From assembly GCA_021737645.1 (NCBI GenBank), contig JAIPDO010000004.1, positions 50,090 to 114,089 of the forward strand: a stretch of DNA of 64,000 bases, written 5' to 3'. The stretch comes from Desulfarculaceae bacterium (lineage in GTDB: Bacteria; Desulfobacterota; Desulfarculia; Desulfarculales; Desulfarculaceae). This document shows positions 17,549 through 26,075 of the stretch, piece by piece. Made by a program: the position numbers and the translations under genes. The notes below the pieces were generated by a model. That model worked only from the letters and a program-made list of their open reading frames with translations, made no database searches and was not told the DNA's origin. Each line of letters opens with the position of its first letter. Position 1 is the stretch's first letter.

Positions 17549-18781
17549 CTATTTGCCGGGCAAGTTGTCCCGGATGGGGCCGTATACGGTATCGGCGCGG
17601 TCCACGTCGCAAGGCAGCATGGTCTTGCTGGGCGGAACCTCGGCGATGACCTTGGCCAGGTCCCAGCCCTTGGCCTTGGTGCCCAGTCCCTGCAGGATAA
17701 CCACGGTCTGGGTACGCACGTGGTCACACTTGCGGAAGTGCTCGGGGCCGTGGTTCAGGTTCCACTTCAGGCCCTCCAGGGCGGGGATGATCTTGTCGAC
17801 GTCGGTGCGGGTGCCGGCCTTTTCCATGGCCATGAACAAGGTCTGGGCGCCCACGTAACCGCTGTCGGCGTCGGCGTCCGGGGGACGGCCGAACTTCTTG
17901 GTGTAGCTATCCACAAAAGGCTTGGCGTTGGGGTACTTCTTGTAAAGGGTCCAGTACCAGGTGGCCGCGCCGTAGACGTTCTCGTTGTAAGAGGAGCCGC
18001 ACTCCTTCATGATGGGCATGGCGGTCTTGGGCAGGGCGATCTTGATACGCTGGCTCAGGCCCAACTCGCCGAACTGCTTGATGGCCGAAACCAGGTCCGA
18101 ACCAAACACGGACAGCACCAGGAAGTCGGGTTTCTTGGCCAGGATCTGGGGAACGTAAGCCGAAAAGTCGCGGGTTCCGATGGGGGTGTAGATGGCGCCC
18201 AGGAACTTGCCGCCGGCTTTCTTGCTCTTGAGCAGGAAGGCCGCCACTTGGTCGTGGCCCCAGCGGTAGTCCGCCGCGATCACCATCCACTTTTTGCCGA
18301 GCTTGTCGAAGGCGAAGTCGGCCAGGGCCGCGCCGGTCATGTAGGACTTGATGCCGGTGGTGAAGCCGTAGTAGCCCCAGTCCTTGCCCTGCCCCAGGCT
18401 GTTGTGGCAGGTGGACATGTACAGGACCTTGTTCTTGTTGGCCCACTGGTTGATCACCATGGAGATGCCACCGGAGAGGTTTCCACCGATGATGTTGATG
18501 CCGCTATCCACGTATTCCTTCATGCGCCGTAGGGCCACGTCGGCCTTCAACTCGGAGTCGCGGACCAACACCTTGACCGGCTTGCCCAGCACGCCGCCCT
18601 TGGCGTTCCATTCCTCAACGGCCATATCCACGCCGCGTTTCATCTCCTCGGCATAGGCGCCGTAGGGACCGGAAAGGGGGAACTCCCAGCCCACATCGGC
18701 GGGCGGAGCCGCGGGAGCCGCGCTTGCAAAGGCCAAAGCGCACAGCCCGGCCAACATTGTCAGGACCAAAAACCGTTTCAT
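17549..18781 (-). CDS. ABC transporter periplasmic substrate-binding protein (Leu/Ile/Val-binding type)
   Basis: A 410-residue exported protein with an Ala-rich signal peptide (MKRFLVLTMLAGLCALAFAS, cleavage near APAAPPA). It has the periplasmic binding protein type 1 fold of the peripla_BP_6 family: GYGAYAEEMKRG-like N-terminal ligand lobe (LSGPYGAYAEEM), GGNLSGGISMVIN, and KKWMVIAADYRWGHD. A very strong AAGGAGGAGG site precedes the ATG. It delivers the substrate to LivHMGF encoded next. The ligand is unknown; family members bind amino acids, amides, benzoates and short organic acids. Confidence 0.92.
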   Translation of the reverse strand: MKRFLVLTMLAGLCALAFASAAPAAPPADVGWEFPLSGPYGAYAEEMKRGVDMAVEEWNAKGGVLGKPVKVLVRDSELKADVALRRMKEYVDSGINIIGGNLSGGISMVINQWANKNKVLYMSTCHNSLGQGKDWGYYGFTTGIKSYMTGAALADFAFDKLGKKWMVIAADYRWGHDQVAAFLLKSKKAGGKFLGAIYTPIGTRDFSAYVPQILAKKPDFLVLSVFGSDLVSAIKQFGELGLSQRIKIALPKTAMPIMKECGSSYNENVYGAATWYWTLYKKYPNAKPFVDSYTKKFGRPPDADADSGYVGAQTLFMAMEKAGTRTDVDKIIPALEGLKWNLNHGPEHFRKCDHVRTQTVVILQGLGTKAKGWDLAKVIAEVPPSKTMLPCDVDRADTVYGPIRDNLPGK

Positions 18782-18935
18782 TAAAACTCCTCCTCCTTAG
18801 TTCATCACAAAATGCGGCCTGGCTCTTGCGCTACACCCAAAGCTGATAAATACGAGCCCTCGGCCAAAGATTTACCCTACTTCCATGAATCGGCCCCTGA
18901 CGGTTCCCCCCCCCCGTGGCGACGCCAGGCCCAGA

Positions 18936-20669
18936 TCAATCCTCTAAAAATGCTCCGCGCATGGCCGAGGCCGCCCCTTGGGAGTAGCGGCGCAAAAGGC
19001 CTCTGGGATGTTGGCGCTGGGGCGCCTGCCAGGTTTTGCGCCGCTGAGCCAACGCGCTATCCGCCTGCTCCGGCGAGACCGGCTTTCCCTGGACTCCCAC
19101 CAAGTCCACCCGGCGGCCTGGAATATCGATTCGCACCAAGTCGCCGTTTTCCACCAAGGCGATGGGGCCTCCCACTACCGCCTCGGGAGAGACGTGCCCC
19201 AGGCACGGCCCCCTGGTGGCGCCGCTGAAGCGGCCGTCGGTGACCAGGGCCACCTTGCTCAGTTCAGGAATGCTCACCAGGGCCTCGGTGGTGGCCAACA
19301 TCTCGGGCATACCGCTACCGCGGGGCCCCTCGCAACGGATCACCACCACCGACTCGGGCTTGATGCGCCCTTCCAGGCACGCGGCCAGGGCCTCTTCTTC
19401 GCGATCGAAGACCTGGGCCGGGCCCTGGTGGACCAGCATGTCCTGGGGCATGGCCGCGAACTTGATCACCGAGCCCTCGGGAGCCAGGTTGCCCTTCAAG
19501 ACCGCGATGGAGCCGGTGCCCTTGGCCTGCTCCAGGGGCTTGATCACTTCCTCGGGCCGCAGTTTGTAGTTGGCCAGATAGCCGGCCCCGCGCTCGAAGA
19601 AGCCCTCTTGCCAAAGCTGCTCCAGGTTTTCACCCAGGGTTTTGCCGGTGACGGTCATGACGTCCAGGTCCAGCATTTCCCTGAGGTTCCACTGCACCCG
19701 GGGGATGCCTCCGGCGTACCAGGCCAGCTCGCTCAAGTATTTGCCCGAGGGTTGGATGTCCATGAGCAGGGGCACGCTCTGACTGGCTTGGTCAAAAAGC
19801 TCCGGCTCCACCAAGCGGCCTCCCTCGTGCGCAATGGCCGGCAGATGAATCAGGGCATTGGTGGAGCCGGAAATGGCCGCGTGAACCTTGATGGCGTTGG
19901 CAAAGGCCGCCTCGGTCATGATGTCCGAGGGCTTGATGCCCTCTTGGGCCAGGCGCATGACCTGGTGACCGGCCTGGCGGGAAAGGCGGCGGATGTCCTG
20001 CAGGGAGGCCGGGCAAAGAGCGGCCCCGGGCAGGGTCATGCCCAGGGCCTCGGCCACGCATTGCATGGTGCTGGCGGTGCCCATGAACTGGCACGCGCCG
20101 CCCATGCCCGGACAGCCGCTGAGTTTGTAGTTGCGGATGCTTTTGGCCACGTTTTGGCCCTGGCGCATGCGGGTGGCGTCTTCGCCGGTGAACACGCTGT
20201 GGCTCATGGCCGGACCCATGCGGTTGCTGCCGCCGGGCATGTGCAGGCCGGGTATGTCCAGGCGCATTAGGGCCATGAGGTGGGCGGGGATCACCTTGTC
20301 GCAGCTGGATATGGCCAGCACCCCGTCCCAGGGGATCACCCGGCCGTGGGCCTCGAACAGATCGCAGTACACCTCGCGGGCGGGAAGGATGTAGTTCATG
20401 CCGTCGTGCAGCATGGCCCATCCGTCGCAGATGTCGGTGCCGTGGAAGTTGGCCGGCTTGCCCCCGCTCTGATACACCCCCAGCTTGGCCTCCTCGGCCA
20501 ACTCGCGCAGATGCACGCTGCCGGGGTGGCTTTCGCCAAAGGCGTCCTCTATAAGGATGTGAGCAGCGGCCAGATCGTCTTCGTCCCACCCGGTGCCGCA
20601 GCACAGGGCGTCGATCTGGATCCAGTCCTCGCGGGCCTTGCGGCTCTTTTGTTTGCTACCTGCACCCAT
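18936..20669 (-). CDS. IlvD/Edd family dehydratase
   Basis: A 577-residue Fe-S dehydratase close to the usual family length. Cluster cysteines are visible in [14 protein letters not shown] near residue 120 and [18 protein letters not shown] near residue 190, and the carboxy-terminal [13 protein letters not shown] and [16 protein letters not shown] blocks are strongly conserved. Members dehydrate dihydroxyacids or aldonates (6-phosphogluconate, arabinonate, xylonate, sulfogluconate) to 2-keto-3-deoxy acids. No ilv synthesis genes are nearby, so a sugar-acid or related dehydratase is more likely than biosynthetic DHAD. It is 38 nt after the GarR-like dehydrogenase and upstream of the importer. 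Confidence 0.88.
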   Translation of the reverse strand: MGAGSKQKSRKAREDWIQIDALCCGTGWDEDDLAAAHILIEDAFGESHPGSVHLRELAEEAKLGVYQSGGKPANFHGTDICDGWAMLHDGMNYILPAREVYCDLFEAHGRVIPWDGVLAISSCDKVIPAHLMALMRLDIPGLHMPGGSNRMGPAMSHSVFTGEDATRMRQGQNVAKSIRNYKLSGCPGMGGACQFMGTASTMQCVAEALGMTLPGAALCPASLQDIRRLSRQAGHQVMRLAQEGIKPSDIMTEAAFANAIKVHAAISGSTNALIHLPAIAHEGGRLVEPELFDQASQSVPLLMDIQPSGKYLSELAWYAGGIPRVQWNLREMLDLDVMTVTGKTLGENLEQLWQEGFFERGAGYLANYKLRPEEVIKPLEQAKGTGSIAVLKGNLAPEGSVIKFAAMPQDMLVHQGPAQVFDREEEALAACLEGRIKPESVVVIRCEGPRGSGMPEMLATTEALVSIPELSKVALVTDGRFSGATRGPCLGHVSPEAVVGGPIALVENGDLVRIDIPGRRVDLVGVQGKPVSPEQADSALAQRRKTWQAPQRQHPRGLLRRYSQGAASAMRGAFLED

Positions 20670-20707
20670 CAGCGGCTCTCACTTTTCACATCCCGGCGGC
20701 GCGGGGC

Positions 20708-21601
20708 CTAGCCGGGAGTCACCTCGGTGTTGGACAACTGCTCCAGGCACTTGACGATGGAGGAATGGTCCCACTCAGAGCCGCCCATGGCGGTAACCGA
20801 GTTCCAAAGCTGGGACAGCAAGGCGTTGCAGGGCAGGTAGATGCCCAGTTGCTTGGCCGCCTCCACCGCGATCTCGGTGTCTTTCTTGTGCAGGTGCACC
20901 TTGCCGCCGGGGGTGAAGTTGCGGTCCAGCATGCGCTGGCCATGCAGCTCCAGCACGCGGCTTTGGGCGAATCCGCCCAACAGGGCGTTGCGCACCTTGG
21001 CCGGGTCCACGCCGTTTTTCTTGGCGAAGACCAGGGCCTCGGCCACAGCGGCGATGGCCAGTCCCACCACGATCTGGTTGCAGGCCTTGGATACCTGGCC
21101 CGCGCCGCTGTCGCCCACCAGGTTCACGTTCTTTCCCATCTTCTCCAGCAGGGGAAGCACCTTTTGGAAGGTGGCCTCGTCGCCGCCGGCCATGATGGAC
21201 AAGGAGGCTTCCTGGGCACCCACATCGCCACCACTGACCGGGGCGTCGATCATCTCCAGGCCCTTTTCCTTGAGGGCCGCGGCGATCTTCTTGGCGCCGG
21301 TGGGGCTAATGGTGCTCATGTCCACCACCGCCGACCCGGGGGCCATGCCCTCGATGAGGCCGTCGGAACCCAGGATCACTTGCTCGGCGATGGCCTCGCT
21401 GGGCAGCATGGTGATGATAACCTCGGAATTTTGGGCTACCTCTTTGGGGCTGGCACCGGCGGTCGCTCCCTGGGCCACGGCCTGCTCCACTGCCGTGGGC
21501 ACTACGTCGTAGACGCAAAGTTCGTAACCGGCCTTGAGCAGGTTGCCCGCCATGGGCAATCCCATGATGCCCAAACCAACGAATCCGACTTTCTTGACCA
21601 C
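20708..21601 (-). CDS. NAD(P)-dependent beta-hydroxyacid dehydrogenase (GarR/MmsB/YihU family)
   Basis: A 297-residue protein if translation begins at the GTG at 21601, which is favoured because AGGAGG lies 5 nt upstream inside the longer open frame. The Rossmann motif VGFVGLGIMGLPMAGN starts the protein. The substrate signature DAPVSGGDVGAQEASL lies near residue 120 and the catalytic lysine in KACNQIVVG near residue 170. Family members reduce tartronate semialdehyde, sulfolactaldehyde or 3-hydroxyisobutyrate semialdehyde. It is separated by 29 nt from the IclR regulator gene and precedes the IlvD/Edd gene, so it probably handles an aldehyde or hydroxyacid intermediate of the same pathway. 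Confidence 0.88.
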   Translation of the reverse strand: MVKKVGFVGLGIMGLPMAGNLLKAGYELCVYDVVPTAVEQAVAQGATAGASPKEVAQNSEVIITMLPSEAIAEQVILGSDGLIEGMAPGSAVVDMSTISPTGAKKIAAALKEKGLEMIDAPVSGGDVGAQEASLSIMAGGDEATFQKVLPLLEKMGKNVNLVGDSGAGQVSKACNQIVVGLAIAAVAEALVFAKKNGVDPAKVRNALLGGFAQSRVLELHGQRMLDRNFTPGGKVHLHKKDTEIAVEAAKQLGIYLPCNALLSQLWNSVTAMGGSEWDHSSIVKCLEQLSNTEVTPG

Positions 21602-21630
21602 GATTTCCTCCATGGATGGCTTTGCTCTAC

Positions 21631-22428
21631 TCAACTCTTGGCCGAGTGGGCTAATTTTCCGGCGGGAGCCGCGTCGATATTGGGCGCTCCCAATTCCTGA
21701 GATATTTTTGCGGTTGTTTCCTGCAACAGCGGCATCAACTCAGCCACCTTTTCAGGCGTCATGCGCTCACGGGGACCGGAGATGCTTATGGCCGCCACCA
21801 TCTCGCCCTTGAGGTTGTAGATGGGCGAGGCCATGCAGTTGACCCCGATGAGGGTTTCTTCTCTGTCGCGGGCATATCCTTGCTCACGCACCTTTTCCAG
21901 GGACTTCTTGAGCTCGCGCATGGAAGTGACGGAGGTTTCGGTGCACTTTTTCAGGCGGCCGCGGCTCTTGTAGAGCTGGGTCAACTCCGCGTCGGACAAG
22001 GCCGAGAGCAGCACCTTGCCGGTGGCGGTGCAGTGGGCCGGAAAACGGGTTCCCACCCGGATGGAGACCCGGAGCAGCATTTCCGACTCGAAGCGCTCGA
22101 TGTACTCGATTTCGTCGTCCATCAGGGAAGCCGCGCTCACGGTTTCCTTGCACTTGAGGTACAGCTCGCGCATCAGTGGGTTCATCACCGCGCGCAAGGC
22201 CTTGAAGCGGTCCAGAGGCGACTGCATCATGTAAAAGCGAATTCCGAGGCCGTATTTTTTGGTCTCATGATCCTGACGGGCGTACTTGTACTTAACCAAA
22301 GAAGCGAGAATGCGGTGCACCGTGCCCTTGGGCATTTCCAAGGTATTGGATATCTCGGTGACGCTCATCTCCTCGTTTTTACTAACCAGCAAATCCATTA
22401 CCAATAGAGCTTTGGCTAGGGATTTCAT
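21631..22428 (-). CDS. IclR-family transcriptional regulator
   Basis: A 265-residue regulator with an N-terminal winged helix-turn-helix (MSVTEISNTLEMPKGTVHRI near residues 21-40) and the IclR effector domain. The effector domain carries the typical RVGTRFPAHCTATGKVLLSAL and GVNCMASPIYN blocks. It is the first gene of the minus-strand locus, preceded by an AT-rich control region with palindromic GGAA/TTCC sites. IclR proteins usually sense a small organic acid from the pathway they control and often autoregulate. Control of the downstream dehydrogenase, dehydratase and importer is inferred from position. Confidence 0.92.
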   Translation of the reverse strand: MKSLAKALLVMDLLVSKNEEMSVTEISNTLEMPKGTVHRILASLVKYKYARQDHETKKYGLGIRFYMMQSPLDRFKALRAVMNPLMRELYLKCKETVSAASLMDDEIEYIERFESEMLLRVSIRVGTRFPAHCTATGKVLLSALSDAELTQLYKSRGRLKKCTETSVTSMRELKKSLEKVREQGYARDREETLIGVNCMASPIYNLKGEMVAAISISGPRERMTPEKVAELMPLLQETTAKISQELGAPNIDAAPAGKLAHSAKS

Positions 22429-22486
22429 AGGCTGACCACCCCCCCGCGAAGTCGGGAAATCTTTCTTCGTGCTTCAAACATGGTTG

Positions 22487-22501
22487 TTCCAAATTGTGGA
22501 A
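22487..22501. promoter_or_regulatory. Candidate IclR operator, TTCCA-N5-TGGAA
   Basis: A perfect inverted repeat TTCCA AATTG TGGAA lies just downstream of the predicted -10 element of the IclR gene. Its position is suited to autorepression. Arms with GGAA/TTCC are common in IclR-family operators. Binding by this regulator is inferred. Confidence 0.45.
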
Positions 22502-22514
22502 TAGCGTTTTAATT

Positions 22515-22544
22515 AAACTACTAAAAATGCTTTTTACATGTCAA
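22515..22544 (-). promoter_or_regulatory. Sigma-70-like promoter for the IclR-headed operon
   Basis: On the minus strand a perfect TTGACA (complement of 22539-22544) is followed after 18 nt by TAGTTT (complement of 22515-22520), a weak -10. The surroundings are AT-rich against a GC-rich genome. A weak -10 suits an activated or tightly regulated promoter. The start codon is about 90 nt downstream. Confidence 0.45.
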
Positions 22545-22571
22545 CACAAAACTTCACTTATTTTCTACATA

Positions 22572-22587
22572 GCGGAATTGGTTCCGC
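22572..22587. promoter_or_regulatory. Candidate IclR operator, GCGGAA-N4-TTCCGC
   Basis: A perfect 6-bp-arm palindrome GCGGAA TTGG TTCCGC sits about 30 bp upstream of the -35 element. A further copy of AGCGGAAT begins at 22604, 33 bp away from the same element at 22571, about three helical turns. The GGAA/TTCC polarity matches the classical IclR-type operator. Confidence 0.5.
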
Positions 22588-22738
22588 ATTTTGAAACTAT
22601 TACAGCGGAATCCAGGTCCTCCCTACAGCGAGGTAAAACATATTTTATTTAGTTTAATTATATATTTGCAGAAGAATACCCCAAAAAGTGATGGGGCCAC
22701 ACTGCAAAGGCTTAAAAAGTTTTAAAATGAATTAGGCT

Positions 22739-22774
22739 CACGGAACGCCGATGGCCTGCCACCGGCGTTCCGTG
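22739..22774 (-). terminator. 12-bp hairpin ending the GntR-containing operon
   Basis: CACGGAACGCCG (22739-22750) pairs with CGGCGTTCCGTG (22763-22774), loop of 12 nt. On the minus strand it follows the GntR stop by 14 nt and is succeeded by a T-containing stretch (TTCATTTT), so it probably terminates the operon before the IclR control region. Confidence 0.65.
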
Positions 22775-22788
22775 CGCTTAAGGCGAGT

Positions 22789-23406
22789 TTAATACATGCC
22801 CATGATGGCGTTCAAAGACTGTTTTATGTGGGCCACGCTCAGTTCACGAAGTTTGGCCTCGTCCTTGTCCTTGATGGCCTTGATAATCTCCTGGGCCTGA
22901 TGGAAAAAGCTGCCGCTCATTATGTTTTGAGGGCGGGAACGCCAAAAACGCAGGTAACCGGAAAGCATGCGCTCCAGCAGGGCGGCCAGTTGCTTGTTAC
23001 CCGTGGCCTGGTACAAGATGCGGTGAAACTCCGTGTCTAGGCGCGACAACTCCTCGTTGTCATCAACCTTGTCCAGGTTGGAGATCTTGTCCAGGATATC
23101 GTCCAGGGTGGCCAGGGTCTCGGGGGTCATGCGCCTCAGGGCCAGGACGTTGGCCTCCACCTCCAGGATCAGGCGTATCTCGGTGGTGTCGCGCATGCGG
23201 TCCAGGGTCAGGGGACTCACCGAAAAATGGTTCCCGTTGCGATAAACCCAGTCCTCGGCCTCCAGATAGATGATGGCCTCCTTCACCGGGGTGCGGCTGA
23301 CCCCGTAGTAGGAGGCCAGGTCGCTCAGGTTCAGGCTGGCTTCCGGCTCTATGTCCAGGCTGATGACCCGCTGTTTGAGGTCTTCAAATATTTCTCTAGG
23401 GTCCAC
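22789..23406 (-). CDS. GntR-family transcriptional regulator, FCD (FadR) subfamily
   Basis: A 205-residue regulator when begun at the GTG at 23406, chosen because GGGAGG lies 4 nt upstream; seven extra residues would be added by an upstream ATG. The N-terminal winged helix contains LSDLASYYGVSRTPVKEAI, the classical GntR recognition helix. The C-terminal FCD domain shows EIRLILEVEANVLAL and metal-binding histidine positions (DTEFHRILYQATGN, HQAQEIIKAI, HIKQSL). FCD regulators bind carboxylic acids. As the last gene of the cysteine desulfidase-UbiD operon it probably senses the operon substrate or a product and acts on the promoter near 33.6 kb; this is inference. Confidence 0.9.
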   Translation of the reverse strand: MDPREIFEDLKQRVISLDIEPEASLNLSDLASYYGVSRTPVKEAIIYLEAEDWVYRNGNHFSVSPLTLDRMRDTTEIRLILEVEANVLALRRMTPETLATLDDILDKISNLDKVDDNEELSRLDTEFHRILYQATGNKQLAALLERMLSGYLRFWRSRPQNIMSGSFFHQAQEIIKAIKDKDEAKLRELSVAHIKQSLNAIMGMY

Positions 23407-23479
23407 CTTGCCTCCCTTTCCGGGCAATGGCGATCACTGTTTTTTCCACGGTCCCCTTGGGGCGGCCCTGGCCTTTGGC

Positions 23480-23875
23480 CTAACCTGCGGCGTGGGCCAC
23501 GCCCTCCACCTCCACCAAGCCGCCCAGGGGCAGCTTGGCCACCTGTACGCAGGCCCGGGCGGGGTAGCCTTCCTCGGCCGAGAAAAACTCCGCATATATC
23601 TGGTTCACCACCGGGAAATCGGCCATGTCCTGCAGGAAGATGGTGGTCTTGACCACCTGGCCCCACTCCAGGCCGGCGGCTTTCAGCACCGCCGCGAAAT
23701 TGGCCATGGCCTGCTTGGCCTGGGCCTGAACCCCGCCCTCGGCCATGGCCCCGGTGGCCGGGTCCAGGCCCAGCTGGCCCGATACGAACAACAGATCGCC
23801 CGCCCAGCAGGCGTGGCTGTAGGGGCCCACCGCGGCGGGGGCGTTTTCAGCGGTCACGGCTTTTGCTTTGCTCAT
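23480..23875 (-). CDS. RidA-family enamine/imine deaminase
   Basis: A 131-residue RidA (YjgF/YER057c/UK114) protein. It contains PYSHACWAGDLLFVSGQ near residue 20, QAMANFAAVLKAAGLEW and the C-terminal YPARACVQVAKLPLGG with the arginine that anchors the substrate carboxylate. RidA trimers hydrolyse 2-aminoacrylate and related imines to 2-oxoacids and ammonia. Cysteine desulfidation produces 2-aminoacrylate, so its presence in the same operon as a cysteine desulfidase is meaningful. It lies 73 nt upstream of the GntR start and 26 nt after UbiX. Confidence 0.9.
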   Translation of the reverse strand: MSKAKAVTAENAPAAVGPYSHACWAGDLLFVSGQLGLDPATGAMAEGGVQAQAKQAMANFAAVLKAAGLEWGQVVKTTIFLQDMADFPVVNQIYAEFFSAEEGYPARACVQVAKLPLGGLVEVEGVAHAAG

Positions 23876-23901
23876 CGTGCTCTTCCTCGAAAGGCGCGGT
23901 C

Positions 23902-24468
23902 CTAGGACCAGCGCCGAAAAAGTTGATGTTCGATGCCGAAACAGTCCAGAGCCTTGCCCACGCTTTGGTCGATGAGGTCGGCTATGCTCTGGGGCCCGTG
24001 ATAATAGGCCGGAATGGGCGGCAAGATGGTGGCCCCGATCTCCACCGCCTGGGACATAAGCTTCAGGTGCCCGGCGTGCAGCGGGGTTTCACGCACCATG
24101 AGCACCACCCGGCGGCGCTCCTTGAGGCACACGTCGGCGGCGCGCACGATGAGGTTGTAGTTGAAGGAATTGGCCACCGCCGAAAGCGTCTTGATGGTGC
24201 AGGGCGCGATGACCATGCCCTCGGTGATGAACGATCCGCTGGACACCGCTGCGGCCATGTCCCCCACCGGGTAAACCTTGGTGGCCAGGGCCTCCACCTG
24301 ATTGGGGTGATACTTGGTCTCGATGGTCAAATTGAGCCGGGCGGCGTCGCTAATTATGAGATGGGTCTCCCGGCCCAGTTCCTTGAGCACCTCCAGCAAA
24401 CGCACTCCATAGACGACTCCACTGGCTCCGGTGATGCCCACGATGATTGGTTTGGCTTGGTCTGCCAT
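23902..24468 (-). CDS. ubiX: UbiX-family flavin prenyltransferase
   Basis: A 188-residue protein starting MADQAKPIIVGITGASG (ATG 24468 with AGGAGG 6 nt upstream). The FMN-binding GITGASGVVYG is at the N-terminus. SSGSFITEGMVIAPCTIKTL near residue 90 and RRVVLMVRETPLHAGHLKLM near residue 125 are UbiX hallmarks. It makes prenylated FMN from FMN and dimethylallyl phosphate, the cofactor required by UbiD decarboxylases. Its partner UbiD lies 1.6 kb upstream in the same operon. Confidence 0.92.
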   Translation of the reverse strand: MADQAKPIIVGITGASGVVYGVRLLEVLKELGRETHLIISDAARLNLTIETKYHPNQVEALATKVYPVGDMAAAVSSGSFITEGMVIAPCTIKTLSAVANSFNYNLIVRAADVCLKERRRVVLMVRETPLHAGHLKLMSQAVEIGATILPPIPAYYHGPQSIADLIDQSVGKALDCFGIEHQLFRRWS

Positions 24469-24509
24469 GATTGTCCTCCTAGCCAAGAGTCGCTAAAAAT
24501 ATTTCGGCT

Positions 24510-25748
24510 TCAGGGTCCTGCCGGAGCCGGGGCAGCGGGCCGCTCCGGCTGAGCGGGGGTCTTGAGCAGCCGGGGGCTGGAAAGCGCCGCCGCCACGAAG
24601 CAGCAGGCCGCCAGCACCAAAAGGGGCGTCCGGTAGGTGCCCGACAGGGACACCAGATAGCCGCTGAACCACCCGGCGATGAGCCCGGCCCAGGCCTTGC
24701 CGGTTATGGTCAGGCCCCAGTTGGCCGTGGCGTTGCTTGCTCCAAAGTAATCCCCCACCATGGCCGCGTAAAGCACGAAGGGCGCGCCCCCCAACAGCCC
24801 GGCCAAGAACACCACCCCCACGAAAACCCACGGTTGGCTGCCGAACAGGCCCAAGGACAGCATGCACAGCCCCAAGAGGCTGAAGAACAGCAGCATGGTC
24901 CTTTCCCTGCCCAGGTAGTCCGAAACCACCCCGCCCACGATGCGGCTGAAGCCGTTGCCCAGGGGGAAGGCCACCATCACGAAGGCGAACAAGGTGCTGC
25001 TTATGCCGAATTCCTGGGCGATCATCTTCAGGTGCGAGGCGAACATGAGCACCGTGGCAATAATAAGAGTAAAGCCCAGGTAGATAAACTGCCACTGGTG
25101 GGTGACCACCATCTGCACCGGCCGAAACTGCGCCGTGGCGGGCTGATGTGGCCGCCGGGGGCTCAGGCGCTGCTCCCAATCCCCGGGGGGATAGGTGTAG
25201 AGCAGGGCCAGGGGAATGAGCACCGCAGCCATGGCCAGGGACAGCCACCAAAAAGTCTCCCGCCAGCCGAAAAGCTCCAGGCTGTCCTGGAGAAAAAAGT
25301 TGAAAAACAAAGTGCCGGCCCCGAAGCCGAACTCCACCACTCCGGTGGCCAGGCCCCGCTTACGGGGAAACCATTTCAGGGCGGTGGCGGTGGAGATGCC
25401 GTTTAGGGCCCCCACTCCCAGGCCGCCCAGGCCGTAGTACAGGCACAGTTCCAGGGGGCTGGCGGCGTAGGAGGCCGCCAGCATGCCCACCCCCACCAGA
25501 CAGGCCGCCAAAAGGCAGGGCCTGCGGGGGCCGGAAGCGTCGGCGTACATTCCGGAGAATGGCTGCACCAAGGTGGCGGCCAAAATGAGCACCGTGAAGG
25601 TGAGGCCCACCTGCTCCAGGGACCATCCCTCTTGCCGGGCGATGGTGAAGGCGAACAGGAACCAGGAGTACTGGTAGATGCTGATGATCATCTTGACGCA
25701 CACCGCCGCGCCCATCAGCACCCAGCGATAATAACCGCTGTTTTGCAT
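24510..25748 (-). CDS. MFS transporter (OFA/monocarboxylate-like)
   Basis: A 412-residue carrier with about 12 hydrophobic segments, a long central hydrophilic loop (YTYPPGDWEQRLSPRRPHQP near residue 195), and MFS motifs such as GMYADASGPRRPCLL between helices 2 and 3 and VVSDYLGRERTML between helices 8 and 9. It resembles oxalate/formate antiporter-like and monocarboxylate MFS carriers. It sits between the zinc-ribbon gene and UbiX, so it may export a decarboxylated product or import the acid substrate. Specificity cannot be told from sequence. Confidence 0.85.
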   Translation of the reverse strand: MQNSGYYRWVLMGAAVCVKMIISIYQYSWFLFAFTIARQEGWSLEQVGLTFTVLILAATLVQPFSGMYADASGPRRPCLLAACLVGVGMLAASYAASPLELCLYYGLGGLGVGALNGISTATALKWFPRKRGLATGVVEFGFGAGTLFFNFFLQDSLELFGWRETFWWLSLAMAAVLIPLALLYTYPPGDWEQRLSPRRPHQPATAQFRPVQMVVTHQWQFIYLGFTLIIATVLMFASHLKMIAQEFGISSTLFAFVMVAFPLGNGFSRIVGGVVSDYLGRERTMLLFFSLLGLCMLSLGLFGSQPWVFVGVVFLAGLLGGAPFVLYAAMVGDYFGASNATANWGLTITGKAWAGLIAGWFSGYLVSLSGTYRTPLLVLAACCFVAAALSSPRLLKTPAQPERPAAPAPAGP

Positions 25749-25805
25749 CCGCCTCCCCGTTGGCCCCAGGCATCATATCTCCCGGCCCGGCATTGCCATG
25801 CGCTC

Positions 25806-25840
25806 CGGACGGGGCGGGCCGCCGTGGCCCGCCCCGTCCG
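25806..25840. repeat. Perfect 15-bp inverted repeat (hairpin) between zinc-ribbon and MFS genes
   Basis: CGGACGGGGCGGGCC (25806-25820) pairs fully with GGCCCGCCCCGTCCG (25826-25840) around a 5-nt loop. No T-tract follows on the minus strand; on the plus strand a T-rich CTTGTTTCGTTTCC follows. It could attenuate or process the operon mRNA between UbiD/zinc-ribbon and the downstream genes. Confidence 0.6.
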
Positions 25841-25868
25841 CTTGTTTCGTTTCCGCTATATCCGCCGC

Positions 25869-26051
25869 CTATTCGCCCCAGGTCATGGGGGAGTCCTCCT
25901 TGGCGAACTCCAAGTGGCAGAAAGGGCAGTGCAAGGGGATCTTGTCGTACTGCGGCTCGTAAAAAAGCCGGTCAATGTAGTAAAGCTCTTTGCAGCCCGG
26001 GCAGGTAACCCAGACGTCCTTGGGGTTTCCAACCTTCTCTATATTGATCAT
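25869..26051 (-). CDS. Small zinc-ribbon protein linked to UbiD (BsdD/ShdD-like)
   Basis: A 60-residue protein with two CPxC knuckles, CPGC near residue 17 and CPFC near residue 42, spaced as a rubredoxin-like zinc ribbon. It starts 24 nt after UbiD. In hydroxyarylic acid decarboxylases of the Bsd/Shd type a small zinc-binding subunit D accompanies UbiX-like B and UbiD-like C subunits. This gene occupies the equivalent position, so it may be a structural or stabilising partner of the decarboxylase. That equivalence rests on size, cysteine pattern and context. Confidence 0.75.
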   Translation of the reverse strand: MINIEKVGNPKDVWVTCPGCKELYYIDRLFYEPQYDKIPLHCPFCHLEFAKEDSPMTWGE

Positions 26052-26075
26052 GACGCCTATCCTTTTCAGCCCCGC

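Noticed and set aside
14121..18781. Leucine/isoleucine/valine uptake as the definite function of the Liv genes
   Set aside because: The family is clear but the context is catabolic and the binding protein's ligand residues cannot be judged by eye, so substrate was left open.
22789..22789. Possible tRNA or small RNA in AT-rich intergenic regions such as 22440-22788
   Set aside because: No cloverleaf or conserved TTC arm was found; the inverted repeats are better read as operators and a terminator.
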